Shown here: positions 1-8,374 of the stretch, piece by piece
Layout of the letters: each line of letters opens with the position of its first letter
Numbering within the stretch: the stretch's first letter is position 1
NCBI RefSeq assembly: GCF_005938625.1
Contig: NZ_VCNJ01000073.1
Location: 1 to 60,415, forward strand
DNA from: Pseudomonas fluorescens
Lineage (GTDB): Bacteria > Pseudomonadota > Gammaproteobacteria > Pseudomonadales > Pseudomonadaceae
Length of the DNA stretch: 60,415 nucleotides
Direction: 5' to 3'
Position numbers and translations under genes: made by a program
Notes under the pieces: generated by a model
The model's database searches: none
Told to the model about the DNA's origin: nothing
The model's input: the letters and a program-made list of their open reading frames with translations, nothing else

Positions 1-6
1 TGTCAA
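1..6 (-). promoter_or_regulatory. -35 box of second rRNA-operon promoter (P2), cut by window edge
   Basis: Read on the minus strand, the window ends in a perfect TTGACA preceded by AAAAAGAGGTG. This layout recalls the second promoter upstream of 16S rRNA in Pseudomonas, from memory. The -10 box and the rRNA genes lie outside the window, so only the -35 can be shown here. Confidence 0.6.
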
Positions 7-124
7 CACCTCTTTTTCAACCTCCTTTCGGCTTCGATGAACTGAAGCAGCCTGCTGTCGAAATCTACATAACTCATTGAATCTCAAGGAGTTTTCCGTT
101 TCGACTGCGCCGGAAGTGGGGCGA

Positions 125-152
125 ATTATAGACATCTGAAATTCGCCGTCAA
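125..152 (-). promoter_or_regulatory. Strong sigma70 promoter, probably rrn P1
   Basis: On the minus strand TTGACG (147-152) and a perfect TATAAT (125-130) are separated by 16 nt. A C-rich discriminator (TCGCCCC) follows, as is typical of stringently controlled stable-RNA promoters, and an A/T-rich stretch lies upstream. It begins right after the tyrS stop and points leftward. Together with the TTGACA at the window edge it looks like the tandem P1/P2 arrangement of an rRNA operon. Inference: a 16S gene begins just outside the window. Confidence 0.7.
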
Positions 153-167
153 CACTTATTTTCAGTA

Positions 168-1367
168 TCACTCAGATTTCAGCGTGATACGCGCAAAAGC
201 CTTCTTGCCCGCCTGGCAAACGTGAGTCGCACCCAGTACATATATAAAGGAGCGATCTACCACCTCACCATCAACACGCACACCGCCGGACGCCAGCAGA
301 TCGCGCGCCGCCGCAGAGTTCTTCACCAGGCCTGCCTTATTAAGGACAGCAGCGATCGGCATATCTTCAGCAGAGGCCAACTCGACCTCCGGCAGATCAT
401 CCGGCAGCTCACCATCTTTCATACGGTTGCCCGCCGCGCGATGAGCATTCGCCGCAGCCTCCTCACCATGGAAACGCGCAACGATCTCTTCCGCCAGTTT
501 GATTTTGACGTCACGCGGATTGGCACCTGCCTCTACATCGGCACGCAGCGCATTGATCTCATCCATCGAGCGGAAGCTCAGCAGCTCGAAGTAACGCCAC
601 ATCAATGCATCCGGAATCGAAACCAGCTTGCTGTACATGACACCCGGCGCTTCCTGAATACCGACGTAGTTGCCCAACGACTTGGACATCTTCTTCACAC
701 CATCCAGACCTTCGAGCAGCGGCATGGTCAGAATGCATTGAGCCTCTTGACCATAACCACGCTGCAGCTCACGCCCCATCAGCAAGTTGAACTTCTGATC
801 GGTGCCGCCCAACTCGACGTCCGCGCGCAGCGCCACCGAGTCGTAACCCTGAACCAGCGGATATAGGAACTCGTGGATAGCGATCGGTTGATTGGTGCTG
901 TAACGCTTGTCAAAGTCATCACGCTCAAGCATGCGCGCCACGGTGTACTGCGAAGTCAGACGAATGAAGTCCGCCGGCCCCATCTGATCCATCCAGGTGG
1001 AGTTGAATGCAACTTCGGTTTTCGCCGGATCAAGAATCTTGAACACCTGAGTCTTGTAGGTCTCGGCGTTTTCCAGAACCTGCTCGCGGGTCAATGGAGG
1101 ACGGGTGGCACTCTTCCCGCTCGGATCACCGATCATCCCGGTGAAGTCACCTATAAGGAAGATCACCTGATGCCCCAGCTCCTGGAACTGGCGCAGCTTA
1201 TTAATAAGCACGGTATGACCCAGATGCAGATCCGGAGCGGTTGGATCAAAACCAGCCTTGATACGCAGCGGCTGGCCGCGCTTGAGCTTCTCGATCAGCT
1301 CGGACTCGACCAATAGTTCTTCCGCACCACGTTTAATCAGCGCTAGCTGCTCTTCAACCGACTTCAT
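168..1367 (-). CDS. tyrS: Tyrosine--tRNA ligase
   Basis: Class I aminoacyl-tRNA synthetase that charges tRNA-Tyr in the cytoplasm; 399 aa. The nucleotide-binding HLGH motif is at residues 48-51 and KMSKS at 226-230. The C-terminal ~70 residues look like an S4 RNA-binding domain. An in-frame extension reaches 1424, but its first codons (MVRDLVWLFPF) do not look like TyrRS, whereas the ATG at 1367 opens with the expected MKSVEEQLALIKRG. The gene ends 16 bases before the putative rrn P1 promoter. From memory, PAO1 also has a tyrosyl-tRNA synthetase beside an rRNA operon at this position. Confidence 0.96.
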   Translation of the reverse strand: MKSVEEQLALIKRGAEELLVESELIEKLKRGQPLRIKAGFDPTAPDLHLGHTVLINKLRQFQELGHQVIFLIGDFTGMIGDPSGKSATRPPLTREQVLENAETYKTQVFKILDPAKTEVAFNSTWMDQMGPADFIRLTSQYTVARMLERDDFDKRYSTNQPIAIHEFLYPLVQGYDSVALRADVELGGTDQKFNLLMGRELQRGYGQEAQCILTMPLLEGLDGVKKMSKSLGNYVGIQEAPGVMYSKLVSIPDALMWRYFELLSFRSMDEINALRADVEAGANPRDVKIKLAEEIVARFHGEEAAANAHRAAGNRMKDGELPDDLPEVELASAEDMPIAAVLNKAGLVKNSAAARDLLASGGVRVDGEVVDRSFIYVLGATHVCQAGKKAFARITLKSE

Positions 1368-1479
1368 AACAGACCCGCAAGGCTCAGATTCAAAGGGAAA
1401 CAACCATACAAGATCGCGCACCAATTACAAGTTTTGCCCGGCGCACGGACACCAATCCACAGACGCGCTGTCTGTAGAC

Positions 1480-1508
1480 TTGCTTCAGAGATGATTTGGT
1501 TATATTTT
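1480..1508 (+). promoter_or_regulatory. Candidate promoter of the M23 peptidase gene
   Basis: TTGCTT (1480-1485) is followed after 17 nt by TATTTT (1503-1508) inside a markedly A/T-rich stretch, about 70 nt before the start codon at 1580. Several overlapping -10-like hexamers (TATATT, TTATAC) make the exact box uncertain. Confidence 0.35.
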
Positions 1509-1579
1509 ATACAGTTATTTCATCTTCATCATGTCATTCATCTTTTCCAATTCATCATTTTTCAAAGTCAAAATTACCT

Positions 1580-2998
1580 ATGACCACAGAACCGTCTAAA
1601 GCGCCGCCGCTTTACCCGAAGACCCACCTGCTCGCCGCAAGTGGAATCGCCGCCCTTCTTAGCCTGGCTCTCCTGGTATTCCCTTCCAGTGATGTTGAAG
1701 CCAAAAAGACAACCCTGAGTCTTGAACTGGAAAGTCCTGCTGAACAACTGACACAAGATCAAGACGCTGCTGACGCGGCTCAAGCCACAAATGAGCCAGT
1801 AGCTTCTCCGTTTGCTCAAATCGAAAACACTGACGAAAACACCGCCCAAACCGCAGAAGCCGCACCTGCGCCAGTCACCGAAAAGCCGAAAGCCCCGGGG
1901 CATCGTGAAGTTGTCGTCGCCAAGGGCGATACGCTGTCGACCTTGTTCGAAAAAGTCGGCCTGCCGGCTGCGTCCGTCCATGAGGTCCTGGCCAGCGACA
2001 AACAGGCCAAGCAGTTCAGCCAGCTCAAGCACGGCCAGAAACTCGAATTCGAATTGAACCCTGAAGGCCAACTGACCAGCCTGCACAGCAAGGTCAGCGA
2101 TGTCGAAACCATTACTCTGACCAAGAATGACAAGGGTTATGCCTTCAACCGGGTTACCGCAAAACCAACCGTACGCACCGCTTACGTACACGGCGTGATC
2201 AACAGCTCACTTTCACAATCCGCCGCCCGTGCCGGCCTATCCCACAGCCTGACCATGGATATGGCCAGCGTCTTCGGCTACGACGTCGACTTCGCTCAGG
2301 ACATCCGCCAAGGCGACGAATTCGATGTGATCTACGAGCAGAAAGTGGTTAACGGCAAAGCAGTCGGCAATGGCCCTATCCTCTCCGCCCGCTTCACCAA
2401 TCGCGGCAAGACGTACACCGCCGTGCGTTACACCAATAAACAAGGCAACAGCAGCTACTACACCGCTGACGGCAACAGCATGCGAAAGGCGTTCATCCGT
2501 ACACCGGTGGACTTCGCCCGCATCAGCTCGAAATTCTCCATGGGCCGTAAACACCCGATCCTCAACAAAATCCGCGCCCACAAAGGCGTCGATTACGCTG
2601 CGCCACGCGGCACACCAATCAAGGCTGCCGGTGACGGTAAAGTACTGCTGGCCGGGCGGCGCGGTGGCTACGGCAACACCGTGATCATCCAGCACGGCAA
2701 CACCTACCGTACGCTGTATGGCCACATGCAAGGCTTTGCCAAAGGCGTGAAGACTGGCGGTACCGTGAAACAGGGCCAAGTGATTGGCTACATCGGCACC
2801 ACCGGGCTGTCCACCGGCCCGCACTTGCACTATGAGTTCCAGGTCAACGGTGTTCACGTCGACCCGCTGGGCCAGAAGCTGCCAATGGCCGATCCGATTG
2901 CCAAGGCCGAGCGCGCTCGCTTCCTCGCACAGAGCCAACCGCTGATGGCGCGCATGGATCAAGAGAAGGCCACCATGCTGGCTTCGAGCAAGCGTTAA
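1580..2998 (+). CDS. M23-family peptidoglycan DD-metallopeptidase, MepM-like
   Basis: Predicted periplasmic or membrane-anchored endopeptidase of 472 aa that cuts peptidoglycan cross-links. It has a cytoplasmic N-terminus, one hydrophobic segment at about residues 18-38, and an acidic Ala/Glu/Thr-rich linker. A LysM/OapA-like module follows around 110-180 (REVVVAKGDTLSTLFEKVGL). The C-terminal M23 domain has the zinc ligands H334 and D338 (HKGVD) and the HLH motif at 415-417. The ATG at 1580 was chosen because the upstream in-frame residues from 1496 are low complexity. anmK starts three bases after the stop, so the two are likely co-transcribed, linking wall cleavage with recycling. Confidence 0.9.
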   Translation: MTTEPSKAPPLYPKTHLLAASGIAALLSLALLVFPSSDVEAKKTTLSLELESPAEQLTQDQDAADAAQATNEPVASPFAQIENTDENTAQTAEAAPAPVTEKPKAPGHREVVVAKGDTLSTLFEKVGLPAASVHEVLASDKQAKQFSQLKHGQKLEFELNPEGQLTSLHSKVSDVETITLTKNDKGYAFNRVTAKPTVRTAYVHGVINSSLSQSAARAGLSHSLTMDMASVFGYDVDFAQDIRQGDEFDVIYEQKVVNGKAVGNGPILSARFTNRGKTYTAVRYTNKQGNSSYYTADGNSMRKAFIRTPVDFARISSKFSMGRKHPILNKIRAHKGVDYAAPRGTPIKAAGDGKVLLAGRRGGYGNTVIIQHGNTYRTLYGHMQGFAKGVKTGGTVKQGQVIGYIGTTGLSTGPHLHYEFQVNGVHVDPLGQKLPMADPIAKAERARFLAQSQPLMARMDQEKATMLASSKR

Positions 2999-3001
2999 GC
3001 C

Positions 3002-4093
3002 ATGGCTCTTTATATCGGTGTGATGTCCGGAACCAGTCTCGACGGTCTGGACATTGCTCTGATCGAACAGACCTCGGCGATCAAACTGATCGCCACGCAC
3101 TACATTCCCATGCCTGAATCCCTGCGCGCCGAGCTGCTTGGCTTGTGCGCCAGCGGCCCTGACGAAATCGCCCGGTCGGCGATTGCCCAGCAGAATTGGG
3201 TAAAACTTGCTGCGCAGGGCATTCATACCCTCCTCGATCTGCAGCAACTCAAACCTCAAGACATTCTTGCGATCGGCAGCCACGGCCAGACTATCCGCCA
3301 TGAACCGGCGCGCGGGTTCACCGTGCAGATCGGCAACCCTGCTTTGCTGACCGAACTCACGGGTATTACCGTAGTCAGCGACTTCCGCAGCCGCGATGTC
3401 GCAGCCGGAGGCCAAGGTGCTCCGCTGGTTCCCGCGTTCCATGAGGCTTTGTTCGAAGAGCGTACCGGCAATCAGGCGGTCTTGAATGTCGGCGGTTTCA
3501 GCAATCTCAGTCTGATAGAGCCGACCAAGCCTGTAGCCGGTTTCGACTGCGGCCCTGGGAATGTGCTGATGGACGCCTGGATTCAGCAGCAGCGCGGCGA
3601 AAACTACGATCGCAATGGCGACTGGGCGAAGTCAGGCTCTGTTGAGCCAACCCTGTTGCAGTCAATGCTCAGCGATCCGTTCTTCGTCACCAAAGGCCCA
3701 AAAAGCACCGGCCGTGAGGTGTTTAACTTGCCTTGGCTGGAGCAACATCTCGCGCGCCTGCCAGCCTTTGCCGCTGAGAATGTGCAGGCCACGTTGCTTG
3801 AACTGACCGCATTGACCATCATCGAGTCGCTGCAAAGCGCTCAATCCGACACTCAGGAACTGCTGGTCTGCGGCGGCGGCGCACACAACGCCACACTGAT
3901 GAAGCGTCTGGCCAACCTGCTGCCAAACGCAACAGTCGCAAGCACTGCCACTCATGGCGTTGATCCGGACTGGGTTGAAGCCATGGCCTTCGCCTGGCTC
4001 GCCCATTGCTGCCTCGAAGGCATCGCCGCCAACCGCCCAAGCGTCACCGGCGCACGCGGCCTTCGGGTACTCGGCGCCATCTACCCGGCCTGA
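3002..4093 (+). CDS. anmK: Anhydro-N-acetylmuramic acid kinase
   Basis: Cytosolic kinase that opens the 1,6-anhydro ring of anhydroMurNAc and phosphorylates it to MurNAc-6-phosphate during cell-wall recycling; 363 aa, the usual length. The N-terminal GVMSGTSLDGLDIAL matches the family's phosphate-binding loop. FDCGPGNVLMDAW and LLVCGGGAHN are the expected ASKHA-fold motifs. It starts immediately after the M23 peptidase stop and is followed by a strong bidirectional terminator. amgK and murU, the alternative MurNAc-recycling branch, lie 30 kb away in this same window. Confidence 0.96.
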   Translation: MALYIGVMSGTSLDGLDIALIEQTSAIKLIATHYIPMPESLRAELLGLCASGPDEIARSAIAQQNWVKLAAQGIHTLLDLQQLKPQDILAIGSHGQTIRHEPARGFTVQIGNPALLTELTGITVVSDFRSRDVAAGGQGAPLVPAFHEALFEERTGNQAVLNVGGFSNLSLIEPTKPVAGFDCGPGNVLMDAWIQQQRGENYDRNGDWAKSGSVEPTLLQSMLSDPFFVTKGPKSTGREVFNLPWLEQHLARLPAFAAENVQATLLELTALTIIESLQSAQSDTQELLVCGGGAHNATLMKRLANLLPNATVASTATHGVDPDWVEAMAFAWLAHCCLEGIAANRPSVTGARGLRVLGAIYPA

Positions 4094-4109
4094 TTAAATC
4101 GCACGCAGC

Positions 4110-4145
4110 AAAACGCCGCAGAACCGTAAGGCTCTGCGGCGTTTT
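4110..4145. terminator. Bidirectional intrinsic terminator between anmK and erpA
   Basis: A 13-bp perfect stem (4110-4122 / 4133-4145) with a 10-nt loop carries A residues on the left and T residues on the right, so it can stop transcription of both convergent genes. Confidence 0.85.
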
Positions 4146-4166
4146 GTTATCTGAAGCGCGGCGCGA

Positions 4167-4517
4167 TCAGATCGAGAACGAAGACCCGCAACCACACGTC
4201 GTGGTGGCGTTCGGGTTCTTGATCACGAAGCGCGAACCTTCCAGACCTTCCTGGTAGTCCACCTCAGCACCGGCCAGGTACTGGAAGCTCATCGGATCCA
4301 CCACCAGACTCACGCCTTCGCGCTCGACGATGGTGTCGTCCTCGGCCACATCCTCATCGAAGGTGAAACCGTACTGAAACCCTGAACAACCGCCGCCCGT
4401 AACGAATACGCGCAGCTTCAAGCGATCATTCCCCTCTTCATCGACCAGGCTCTTCACCTTGTGCGCGGCACCGTGGGTGAATTGCAAAGCCGTGGGGGTG
4501 AAGGATTCGACGCTCAT
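4167..4517 (-). CDS. erpA: Iron-sulfur cluster insertion protein ErpA
   Basis: A-type Fe-S carrier of 116 aa that hands clusters to apo-proteins such as isoprenoid and respiratory enzymes. The three conserved cysteines are present: one in GGGCSGFQYGF and two in the C-terminal TTCGCGSSF. Length and sequence suit ErpA better than IscA or SufA, which is also the A-type carrier normally found near argC/hemJ in Pseudomonas. It is transcribed convergently to anmK. Confidence 0.95.
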   Translation of the reverse strand: MSVESFTPTALQFTHGAAHKVKSLVDEEGNDRLKLRVFVTGGGCSGFQYGFTFDEDVAEDDTIVEREGVSLVVDPMSFQYLAGAEVDYQEGLEGSRFVIKNPNATTTCGCGSSFSI

Positions 4518-4640
4518 GCTGACTATCTCCCGGCGTTACGCCGCCATAATGCGTGATGACGCGCATTATCCGCTTGTCCGAGAAAATCGGTCAACTATTG
4601 TTACGGTATATCAATAAAGCCGACGAGCTGTTCACAATGC

Positions 4641-4670
4641 AAAAAGGCCCGTTTGACGGGCCTTTTCGCT
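4641..4670 (-). terminator. Intrinsic terminator downstream of argC
   Basis: Read on the minus strand after the argC stop, a 10-bp GC-rich stem (4642-4651 / 4657-4666, loop of 5) ends in a T run. It should separate argC from erpA. Confidence 0.8.
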
Positions 4671-4685
4671 ACGCGGCTTAAAGTG

Positions 4686-5720
4686 TTACGGCAGCATACC
4701 GGCGTGGGCCAGACCGAAGCGCTCGTCCAGCCCGAACAGGATGTTCATGTTCTGTACCGCTTGGCCCGACGCGCCCTTGACCAGATTGTCGATCACCGAC
4801 AGCACCACCACCAGATCGCCATCCTGCGGACGGTGAACGGCGATACGGCAAACGTTGGCGCCGCGCACGCTGCGGGTTTCCGGATGGCTGCCGGCCGGCA
4901 TCACATCGACGAACGGTTCGTTGGCATAACGCTTCTCGAACAACGCTTGCAGATCCACTGAGCGATCAACCACCGTCGCGTAGAGCGTGGAATGTATGCC
5001 ACGGATCATCGGGGTCAGGTGCGGAACGAAGGTCAGACCAACGTCCTTACCCGCTGCACGACGCAGGCCCTGACGAATTTCCGGCAGGTGGCGGTGACCT
5101 TTCACCGCGTAGGCCTTCATGCTTTCCGACGTTTCGGAGTACAACGAACCTACAGCCGCACCACGACCGGCACCGCTGACACCGGATTTGCAATCGGCGA
5201 TCAGGCGCGCAGTGTCGGCCAGACCGGCTTCAAGCAGCGGCAGAAAACCCAGCTGCGTCGCAGTCGGATAGCAACCCGGCACGGCGATCAGGCGAGCTTT
5301 CTTGATCTGCTCGCGATTGACTTCCGGCAGACCGTAAACCGCTTCGTCCAGCAACTCCGGCGCGCCGTGCGGCTGGCCGTACCATTTGGCCCACTCTTCA
5401 GCGTCTTGCAGGCGAAAGTCCGCCGACAGATCGATCACCTTGGTGCCCGCTGCCAGCAATTCGCCTGCCAATGCGTGAGCTACACCGTGCGGCGTGGCGA
5501 AGAACACCACGTCGCAAGCGCCGAGGGTCTTGATGTCCGGCACGCTGAAGGCCAGGCCGTCGTAGTGGCCGCGCAGGTTCGGGTACATGTCAGCCACGGC
5601 CAGACCGGCCTCGGATCGGGAAGTGATGACAACCACTTCTGCCTGCGGATGCTGCGCCAACAGACGCAGCAGTTCGACACCGGTGTAACCCGTGCCGCCG
5701 ACGATACCGACCTTGACCAT
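4686..5720 (-). CDS. argC: N-acetyl-gamma-glutamyl-phosphate reductase
   Basis: NADPH-dependent third step of arginine biosynthesis, reducing N-acetylglutamyl phosphate to the semialdehyde; 344 aa. GIVGGTGYTGVELLRLL at the N-terminus is the NADP-binding loop. AVPGCYPTATQLG carries the catalytic cysteine C150, and GRGAAVGSLYSE is also conserved. It is monocistronic, with its own terminator downstream, and diverges from hemJ across about 130 bp. Confidence 0.96.
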   Translation of the reverse strand: MVKVGIVGGTGYTGVELLRLLAQHPQAEVVVITSRSEAGLAVADMYPNLRGHYDGLAFSVPDIKTLGACDVVFFATPHGVAHALAGELLAAGTKVIDLSADFRLQDAEEWAKWYGQPHGAPELLDEAVYGLPEVNREQIKKARLIAVPGCYPTATQLGFLPLLEAGLADTARLIADCKSGVSGAGRGAAVGSLYSETSESMKAYAVKGHRHLPEIRQGLRRAAGKDVGLTFVPHLTPMIRGIHSTLYATVVDRSVDLQALFEKRYANEPFVDVMPAGSHPETRSVRGANVCRIAVHRPQDGDLVVVLSVIDNLVKGASGQAVQNMNILFGLDERFGLAHAGMLP

Positions 5721-5853
5721 AACCTGCCCTCAAAGAACCCACTGGAAAGCCGTCGATAATAGGGGCCGCGCGCGCCTGCGACAACCGTCAAGGTGACGCG
5801 CGGACGCTCAAGCCTCTACTATCCGGCTTACCGTGAACCTGGAATAACTAAAA

Positions 5854-6282
5854 ATGCTCTATCTATGGATCAAAGCTTTTCACATTGTCAGCATCGTTTG
5901 CTGGTTTGCCGGGCTGTTCTACTTGCCGCGTCTGTTCGTGTATCACGCGCAAAGCGAAGACACGCTCAGCAAAGAACGCTTCAGCATCATGGAGCGCAAG
6001 CTGTATCGCGGCATCATGGGCCCGGCGATGATCGCGACGCTGATCTTCGGTGGTTGGTTGATCTATCTAAACCCGAGCATCTTCAGCATGGGTGGCTGGA
6101 TTCACGCCAAACTGACCCTCGTCGTCTTGCTGATCGGCTACCACCACATGTGCGGCGCTCAGGTAAAACGTTTTGCCCGTGGCGAAAACACCCGCAGCCA
6201 TGTCTTTTATCGCTGGTTCAATGAAGTGCCGGTTCTGATATTGCTGGCTATCGTAATTCTGGTCGTGGTCAAGCCGTTCTAA
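5854..6282 (+). CDS. hemJ: Protoporphyrinogen oxidase HemJ
   Basis: Integral membrane protein of 142 aa that oxidises protoporphyrinogen IX to protoporphyrin IX in heme synthesis, in bacteria lacking HemG/HemY. Four hydrophobic stretches are visible. The conserved His near the N-terminus (IKAFHIVSIVCWFAGLFYLP) and the central Lys/His region (HAKLTLVVLLIGYHH) fit the HemJ/UPF0093 family. Start codon ATG with no competing upstream start. It is followed after 33 bp by the nitronate monooxygenase gene, probably in one transcript. Confidence 0.9.
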   Translation: MLYLWIKAFHIVSIVCWFAGLFYLPRLFVYHAQSEDTLSKERFSIMERKLYRGIMGPAMIATLIFGGWLIYLNPSIFSMGGWIHAKLTLVVLLIGYHHMCGAQVKRFARGENTRSHVFYRWFNEVPVLILLAIVILVVVKPF

Positions 6283-6315
6283 CTTCAACAACTACAGATC
6301 TTTGGGGTATCCATA

Positions 6316-7284
6316 ATGTCGCTGCCCGCTTTGCTCGAACAACGCCTGCGTCTGCCTGTAGTAGCAGCGCCGATGTTTCTGATTTCCAACCCTGAGCTGG
6401 TGCTCGCCTGCTGCCGCAATGGCGTGGTCGGCAGTTTTCCAGCCTTGAACCAGCGCGAAAGCAGCGGGTTCAAAGCCTGGCTGGAACAGATCGAAGCGGG
6501 CCTGGCGACACTGGACAACCCGGCGCCGTATGCGGTGAACCTGATTGTGCACAACAGCAACCCGCGCTTGCAGGCGGATTTGAACATCTGCGTCGAGCAC
6601 AAAGTGCCGATCGTCATCACCAGCCTCGGCGCGGTAAAGGAATTGGTCGACGCGGTGCACAGCTATGGCGGCCTGGTGTTCCATGACGTCACCACTCGCC
6701 GACATGCAGAGAAAGCCGCCGAGGCGGGTGTCGACGGTTTGATCGCCGTGGCGGCCGGCGCCGGGGGGCATGCCGGGACCTGGAGTCCGTTTGCGCTGAT
6801 AGCCGAGATCCGCCAGTTCTTCGATAAAACCCTGCTGCTTGCAGGATGTCTTAACCACGGTCATGAGATTCTCGCCGCGCAGCTGCTCGGCGCGGATTTG
6901 GCCTACTTCGGTACGCGATTTATCGGCACTACAGAAAGTCATGCGCCCGACGCCTACAAGGAGATGCTGCTGACAGCCAAGGCGTCCGACATCATCCATA
7001 CTCCAGCGGTCTCGGGAGTGCCTGCGAGCTTTATGCGCCAGAGCCTGGAGGCGGCCGGTTTCGATATGGCCGCTCTGCAAGGCAAAGGCGAAGTGAATTT
7101 CGGTGACAAGCTCAAGCCGATCAGCGATGAAGCCAAAGCCTGGAAAACCGTGTGGTCGGCCGGCCAGGGCGTAGGGCAGATCGATGACCTGCCGAGTGTG
7201 GATCAATTGATCGTACGGCTGGATGCCGAGTATCGCCAGGCACAGGAACGCGCAGCCCAGCTACCGCAACGCTGGCCACGCTAA
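6316..7284 (+). CDS. Nitronate monooxygenase family flavoprotein
   Basis: FMN-dependent TIM-barrel enzyme of 322 aa that oxidises alkyl nitronates such as propionate-3-nitronate to aldehydes. Visible family features are the N-terminal PVVAAPMFLISNPELV, the phosphate-binding loops VAAGAGGHAG and LLGADLAYFGTRF, and the substrate-side GGLVFHDVTT. The natural substrate cannot be read from sequence; detoxification is the general family role. It lies 33 bp after hemJ on the same strand. Confidence 0.88.
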   Translation: MSLPALLEQRLRLPVVAAPMFLISNPELVLACCRNGVVGSFPALNQRESSGFKAWLEQIEAGLATLDNPAPYAVNLIVHNSNPRLQADLNICVEHKVPIVITSLGAVKELVDAVHSYGGLVFHDVTTRRHAEKAAEAGVDGLIAVAAGAGGHAGTWSPFALIAEIRQFFDKTLLLAGCLNHGHEILAAQLLGADLAYFGTRFIGTTESHAPDAYKEMLLTAKASDIIHTPAVSGVPASFMRQSLEAAGFDMAALQGKGEVNFGDKLKPISDEAKAWKTVWSAGQGVGQIDDLPSVDQLIVRLDAEYRQAQERAAQLPQRWPR

Positions 7285-7362
7285 GAAAAATCAGGCCAGC
7301 CCCAGCGGACTGGCCTTACACTGCTGAACTTTCAATTTTTTCGCGACAAGGATGCCTCGGCC

Positions 7363-8313
7363 ATGAGCGAACCCCGTTACAAGATCGTGTTCGACGGTGC
7401 TCTACAGCCCGGTGTCGATATCACCACAGCCAAACTCAATCTGGCGGATCTGTTCAAAAGCGATGTGGCCGCCATTGAACGGCTTTTCAATGGCAGCGTC
7501 GTCGCACTCAAGCGCGATCTCTCCCACAGTGATGCTCAAACGTACCTGCAGGCACTGAGCAAAACCGGGATCGCAGCGCGGATCGAAACGGAAACAGCCA
7601 TCGAGCTGAATCTGGCCGATGTTCATGAGCATGTTCCGGTTGTCGCGGAACCTGATTCGCCTTACGCGCCACCTCGTGCCAGCGTCGGCGAGAGTCTGCC
7701 GGCGTTCGCCACGCTCAAGCCGTTCAGCGTCGAAGGCCGAATCGGGCGCCTGCGCTTTCTCGCGTGGACAATGGTCCTGAGCCTGGTGACCTTGCCCATT
7801 GTCGGCGTGTTCGCCCTGCTGGCTTTGGGACTGGTCGCCGGCGATTCCACCACTGGCCTGATCATTGGCGGGATCTTCGCGTTCTTCCTGTTTATCGCTT
7901 TCCTGATTGTCAGCATTCTGTTCAGCGTTCAGCGGCTGCACGACATCGGTTGGTCGGGCTGGCTCTGGCTACTGAACCTGGTGCCATTCGTGGGCAGTTT
8001 TTTTCCGCTGGTGATCATGGTCGTGCCCGGCAATACCGGCGCCAATCGCTATGGCCCTCCTCCGCCGCCCAACAGTACCGCCGTGAAAGTACTGTGCTCC
8101 CTGTGGATCGTGTTCTTCGCGCTGGTGTTCGCCGGCGGCATGCTCGGTGGAATTTCCGCCATCCAGCAGGAATACGAAAACAATCTGGAAAGCAGCTACG
8201 AAAGTGGCTCGGTGACCACTGATGAAGTCGAAGTAGAGGTCGAAGCGCCTGCGGATTCCGCCGACGAGGCAGCCGAAGCGGCGCAGGCCCCTGTAGACTC
8301 TGCGAAAGAATGA
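7363..8313 (+). CDS. DUF805 membrane protein with N-terminal soluble module
   Basis: Unknown function; 316 aa. Residues 1-90 form a soluble module beginning RYKIVFDGALQPGVD and including VAAIERLFNGSVVALKRDLS. From memory, similar modules precede several unrelated membrane domains in proteobacteria. Residues ~115-260 are the DUF805 region with four hydrophobic segments and the signature VQRLHDIGWSGWLWLL. The C-terminal ~40 residues are highly acidic and Ala-rich, probably cytoplasmic. It stands between the nitronate monooxygenase and an SDR gene on the same strand. Confidence 0.8.
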   Translation: MSEPRYKIVFDGALQPGVDITTAKLNLADLFKSDVAAIERLFNGSVVALKRDLSHSDAQTYLQALSKTGIAARIETETAIELNLADVHEHVPVVAEPDSPYAPPRASVGESLPAFATLKPFSVEGRIGRLRFLAWTMVLSLVTLPIVGVFALLALGLVAGDSTTGLIIGGIFAFFLFIAFLIVSILFSVQRLHDIGWSGWLWLLNLVPFVGSFFPLVIMVVPGNTGANRYGPPPPPNSTAVKVLCSLWIVFFALVFAGGMLGGISAIQQEYENNLESSYESGSVTTDEVEVEVEAPADSADEAAEAAQAPVDSAKE

Positions 8314-8374
8314 ACAGCGCTCCCCGCCGTGACACCCGCGTCGCCGGCGCGGAGCTGTTGCGATGGAGAATTGC

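Noticed and set aside
1496..1579. N-terminal extension of the M23 peptidase
   Set aside because: Ser/His-rich, overlaps the A/T-rich promoter region, and lacks a ribosome-binding site.
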